From the NCBI RefSeq assembly GCF_024359525.1, contig NZ_JAKZEU010000004.1, forward strand, positions 124,001 through 188,000: DNA of 64,000 nucleotides, written 5' to 3'. Positions 62,357 through 64,000 of the stretch are shown piece after piece. The notes beneath the pieces were generated by a model. It was not told the origin of the DNA. It worked only from the letters and a program-made list of their open reading frames with translations, and searched no databases. Positions within the stretch are counted from its first letter, which is position 1. Every line of letters begins with the position of its first letter. The DNA is from Paracoccus albicereus (GTDB lineage Bacteria; Pseudomonadota; Alphaproteobacteria; Rhodobacterales; Rhodobacteraceae). The translations under genes and the position numbers were made by a program.

Positions 62357-63946
62357 TCAGCAGCGCGGGGCGAGACGCGCGGTCGACTGCAATGCGGTAA
62401 AGATTGCGTAGCGTTCCTCGTGAACCGCGCGGGCTGCGGGATCCGGCTCGATCACGGAAGACAGGCGCGACATGGCTTCCATGCCTGACGGAATGTTGGG
62501 ATGGACACCGCCCGCAACGGCACCAAGGATGGCGCTGCCCAGCAGCACAGGCTCGGGCGTTTCCGGAACGGCCAGCGGCAGACCCGCGGCGTCGGCCAGA
62601 AGCTGCCTTACCAGCGGACTACGCCCCGCGCCACCGCTGAGAACGATGCGCGAGACCGACGCGCCCGCTTGCTTTTGAGCCAGAACGATCTGGCGCAGGC
62701 CGTAGCCGATACCGCAAAGGCAGGCGAGGTAAAGGCGCACCAGATGGGCCTCGTCACGCTCCATCCCAAGGCCGGCGATCACGGCGCGGCTATGCGGATC
62801 GGCATGCGGCGCGCGATTGCCCAGCACCTCGGGCACGACATGCAGCCCGCGCACCAAGGCTGCAATGGTTTCCTTTGCAGCCATCTGCTCGCCACGCTTC
62901 GCCAACCAGGCGGGCAGCGACAATTCATCAGCGTCGGCAGCGACTCGTGCATCCGCAGCGGCAGGATGAAAGTCGATCAACTGATCGATCGCGGCCCCAG
63001 CGGCGGACTGGCCACCCTCGTTGAGCCACAATCCCGGCACCATCGCCGAGAAGTAGGGGCCCCAGACGCCGGGCACAAAAACCGGCTCGGCCGTGGATGT
63101 CATCGTGCAGGACGATGTGCCGAAGACATACGCAAGGTTCGCCTGTGCTCCGCCTGCACCCTTTGCGCCGACGGTGCCGACACCACCTGCATGGGCGTCG
63201 ATCAGCCCCGCGCCGACGGGTGTTCCCGGCCGCAGACCAAGGTCCGCTGCCGCCTGCGCAGTCAGCCCCTGTCCCAGCGGCGCGCCGGCATCGACGACGC
63301 GGGACCCGATCCGAGCGAAACCGTCTTCCGCCAGATCACCCAGACCGATGCGCCGGAAATAATCGGCATCCCATCCCCCGTCATGACCCAGATATGTCCA
63401 CTTGCACGTGACTGTGCAGATCGAGCGCGCCAGATCGCCGGTTGCCCGCCAGGTCAGGAAATCGGTGAGATCCATGAACTGCCAAGCGCCGGCATATATC
63501 TCGGGCGCATTCTCCTTGAGCCACAGCATCTTCGGCGTTTCCATCTCGGGCGAGATGCGGCCGCCAACGTAGTCCAGCACGCGATGGCCCATCGCGTTGA
63601 TCCGTTCCGCCTGATCCAGAGCGCGGTGGTCCATCCAGACCATGATATTGCGGGCGGGCGAGTCTCCGACCGGAAGCGGCGCACCGCCCGGCCCCAGCAC
63701 GACCAGCGAACAGGTCGCATCGATGCCGATTCCGGCTATGTCTTCGGCCGCGACGCCGGACTGCCCCATCGCCGCGCGGACGCAGGTGCAGATAGCGGAC
63801 CAGATGTCGTCGCTCGACTGTTCCACGCGCAGCCCGTCGCGATGCAGCGCGATGGGATGGCTTGCGGTTCCCAGCAGCACGCCACTGTCGTCGAAAACGC
63901 CAGCGCGTGCGCTGCCCGAACCGACATCGATGCCGATCAGCGCCAT
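62357..63946 (-). CDS. FGGY-family carbohydrate kinase (pentulose kinase)
   Basis: A 529-residue sugar kinase of the FGGY family, most like the pentulose/D-ribulokinase (YDR109C/FGGY) group. N-terminal phosphate loop LIGIDVGSGSARAGVFDDSG, catalytic-type Asp in IDAHAGGVGTVGAKGAG, and late IVLSGGAGRSPLVRQLLADA with ATP-binding PVLLGSAILGAVAGG. It phosphorylates a ketopentose or a similar polyol-derived sugar. Only three bases separate its start from the stop of the gene upstream, so it is in an operon that continues beyond the window. Confidence 0.88.
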   Translation of the reverse strand: MALIGIDVGSGSARAGVFDDSGVLLGTASHPIALHRDGLRVEQSSDDIWSAICTCVRAAMGQSGVAAEDIAGIGIDATCSLVVLGPGGAPLPVGDSPARNIMVWMDHRALDQAERINAMGHRVLDYVGGRISPEMETPKMLWLKENAPEIYAGAWQFMDLTDFLTWRATGDLARSICTVTCKWTYLGHDGGWDADYFRRIGLGDLAEDGFARIGSRVVDAGAPLGQGLTAQAAADLGLRPGTPVGAGLIDAHAGGVGTVGAKGAGGAQANLAYVFGTSSCTMTSTAEPVFVPGVWGPYFSAMVPGLWLNEGGQSAAGAAIDQLIDFHPAAADARVAADADELSLPAWLAKRGEQMAAKETIAALVRGLHVVPEVLGNRAPHADPHSRAVIAGLGMERDEAHLVRLYLACLCGIGYGLRQIVLAQKQAGASVSRIVLSGGAGRSPLVRQLLADAAGLPLAVPETPEPVLLGSAILGAVAGGVHPNIPSGMEAMSRLSSVIEPDPAARAVHEERYAIFTALQSTARLAPRC

Positions 63947-63949
63947 CCT

Positions 63950-64000
63950 CTACAGATCCACGCTGTTGGGCAGGATCACCATGTCGCGGATCACCACGCC
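63950..64000 (-). CDS. C-terminal end of an unidentified gene, possibly a short-chain dehydrogenase
   Basis: The last 16 codons of a minus-strand gene, reading GVVIRDMVILPNSVDL then TAG. The rest lies beyond the window. The tail resembles ends of some short-chain dehydrogenase/reductases, and a polyol dehydrogenase next to a pentulose kinase would make sense, but this is too short to assign. Its stop is three bases from the kinase start, consistent with one operon. Confidence 0.4.
   Translation of the reverse strand, partial: GVVIRDMVILPNSVDL

Overview
The window is high-GC (about two thirds G+C by eye), gene-dense bacterial DNA. It looks like an alphaproteobacterial chromosome of the Rhodobacterales (Rhodobacteraceae/Paracoccaceae type). 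The grounds are a serC leader upstream of serC-serA, a TsaE-AmgK fusion followed by murU-addB-addA-trxA, hslV-hslU, hspQ, a CreA-like protein, and two copies of an intergenic repeat with the core CCCCGGGATATTT. No tRNA, rRNA, CRISPR array, insertion sequence or phage gene was seen. No gene-free gap exceeds about 180 bp.

Left third (1-26 kb), mostly housekeeping. It begins with the 3' part of an asparaginase II and a TSUP exporter. Serine biosynthesis follows (serB divergent from serC-serA), with a metallophosphatase behind serA. Next come a CreA-like protein, HspQ and a two-gene RsbW/RsbV-type partner-switch pair divergent from a thiolase. The tsaE-amgK / murU / addB / addA / trxA run then links tRNA modification, peptidoglycan recycling and double-strand-break repair through start/stop overlaps. 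After it lie a lone KpsS-like gene, hslV-hslU, a 59-residue membrane microprotein, a lytic transglycosylase and a ribokinase. The section ends with a pair of unknowns: a membrane/coiled-coil protein and an adjacent ClpP-fold envelope protein.

Middle (26-43 kb), a catabolic island built from two back-to-back transport/degradation modules. Module A (minus strand, 32.4 to 26.2 kb) is tctC-tctB-tctA, a His-rich LVIVD beta-propeller of unknown function, an alpha/beta hydrolase and an FAH-family hydrolase. It is divergent from a GntR/FadR-type regulator, with operator-like repeats between them. Module B (minus strand, 41.0 to 33.2 kb) is a TAXI-TRAP binding protein, a fused TRAP permease, an IclR regulator, an ACMSD-like amidohydrolase, an aldehyde dehydrogenase and an FAD monooxygenase. 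It is divergent from a ThDP-dependent decarboxylase/synthase-like enzyme. Together they suggest uptake and breakdown of carboxylated, possibly aromatic, compounds. No recognised ring-cleavage dioxygenase is present.

Right third (43-64 kb). A plus-strand dipeptide-type ABC operon has a frameshift in its first ATPase gene at the Q-loop. It continues into a leaderless gamma-glutamyltransferase-like protein, a DUF1028 protein and a ChrA chromate transporter. A tartrate/malate dehydrogenase gene points the other way. Then comes a minus-strand iron-siderophore operon: TonB-dependent receptor, FhuD-like binding protein, fused FhuB permease, FhuC-like ATPase and an exporter-fold ABC protein. It is divergent from a DUF2218-siderophore-interacting reductase. 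The window ends with an FGGY pentulose kinase and the last residues of another minus-strand gene.

The points most worth following up are the LVIVD propeller with its sigma-region-3-like insertion, the membrane protein/ClpP-fold pair, the repeat elements that feed into the serA and hslU start regions, the frameshifted ABC ATPase, and several new inverted repeats in divergent promoter regions.
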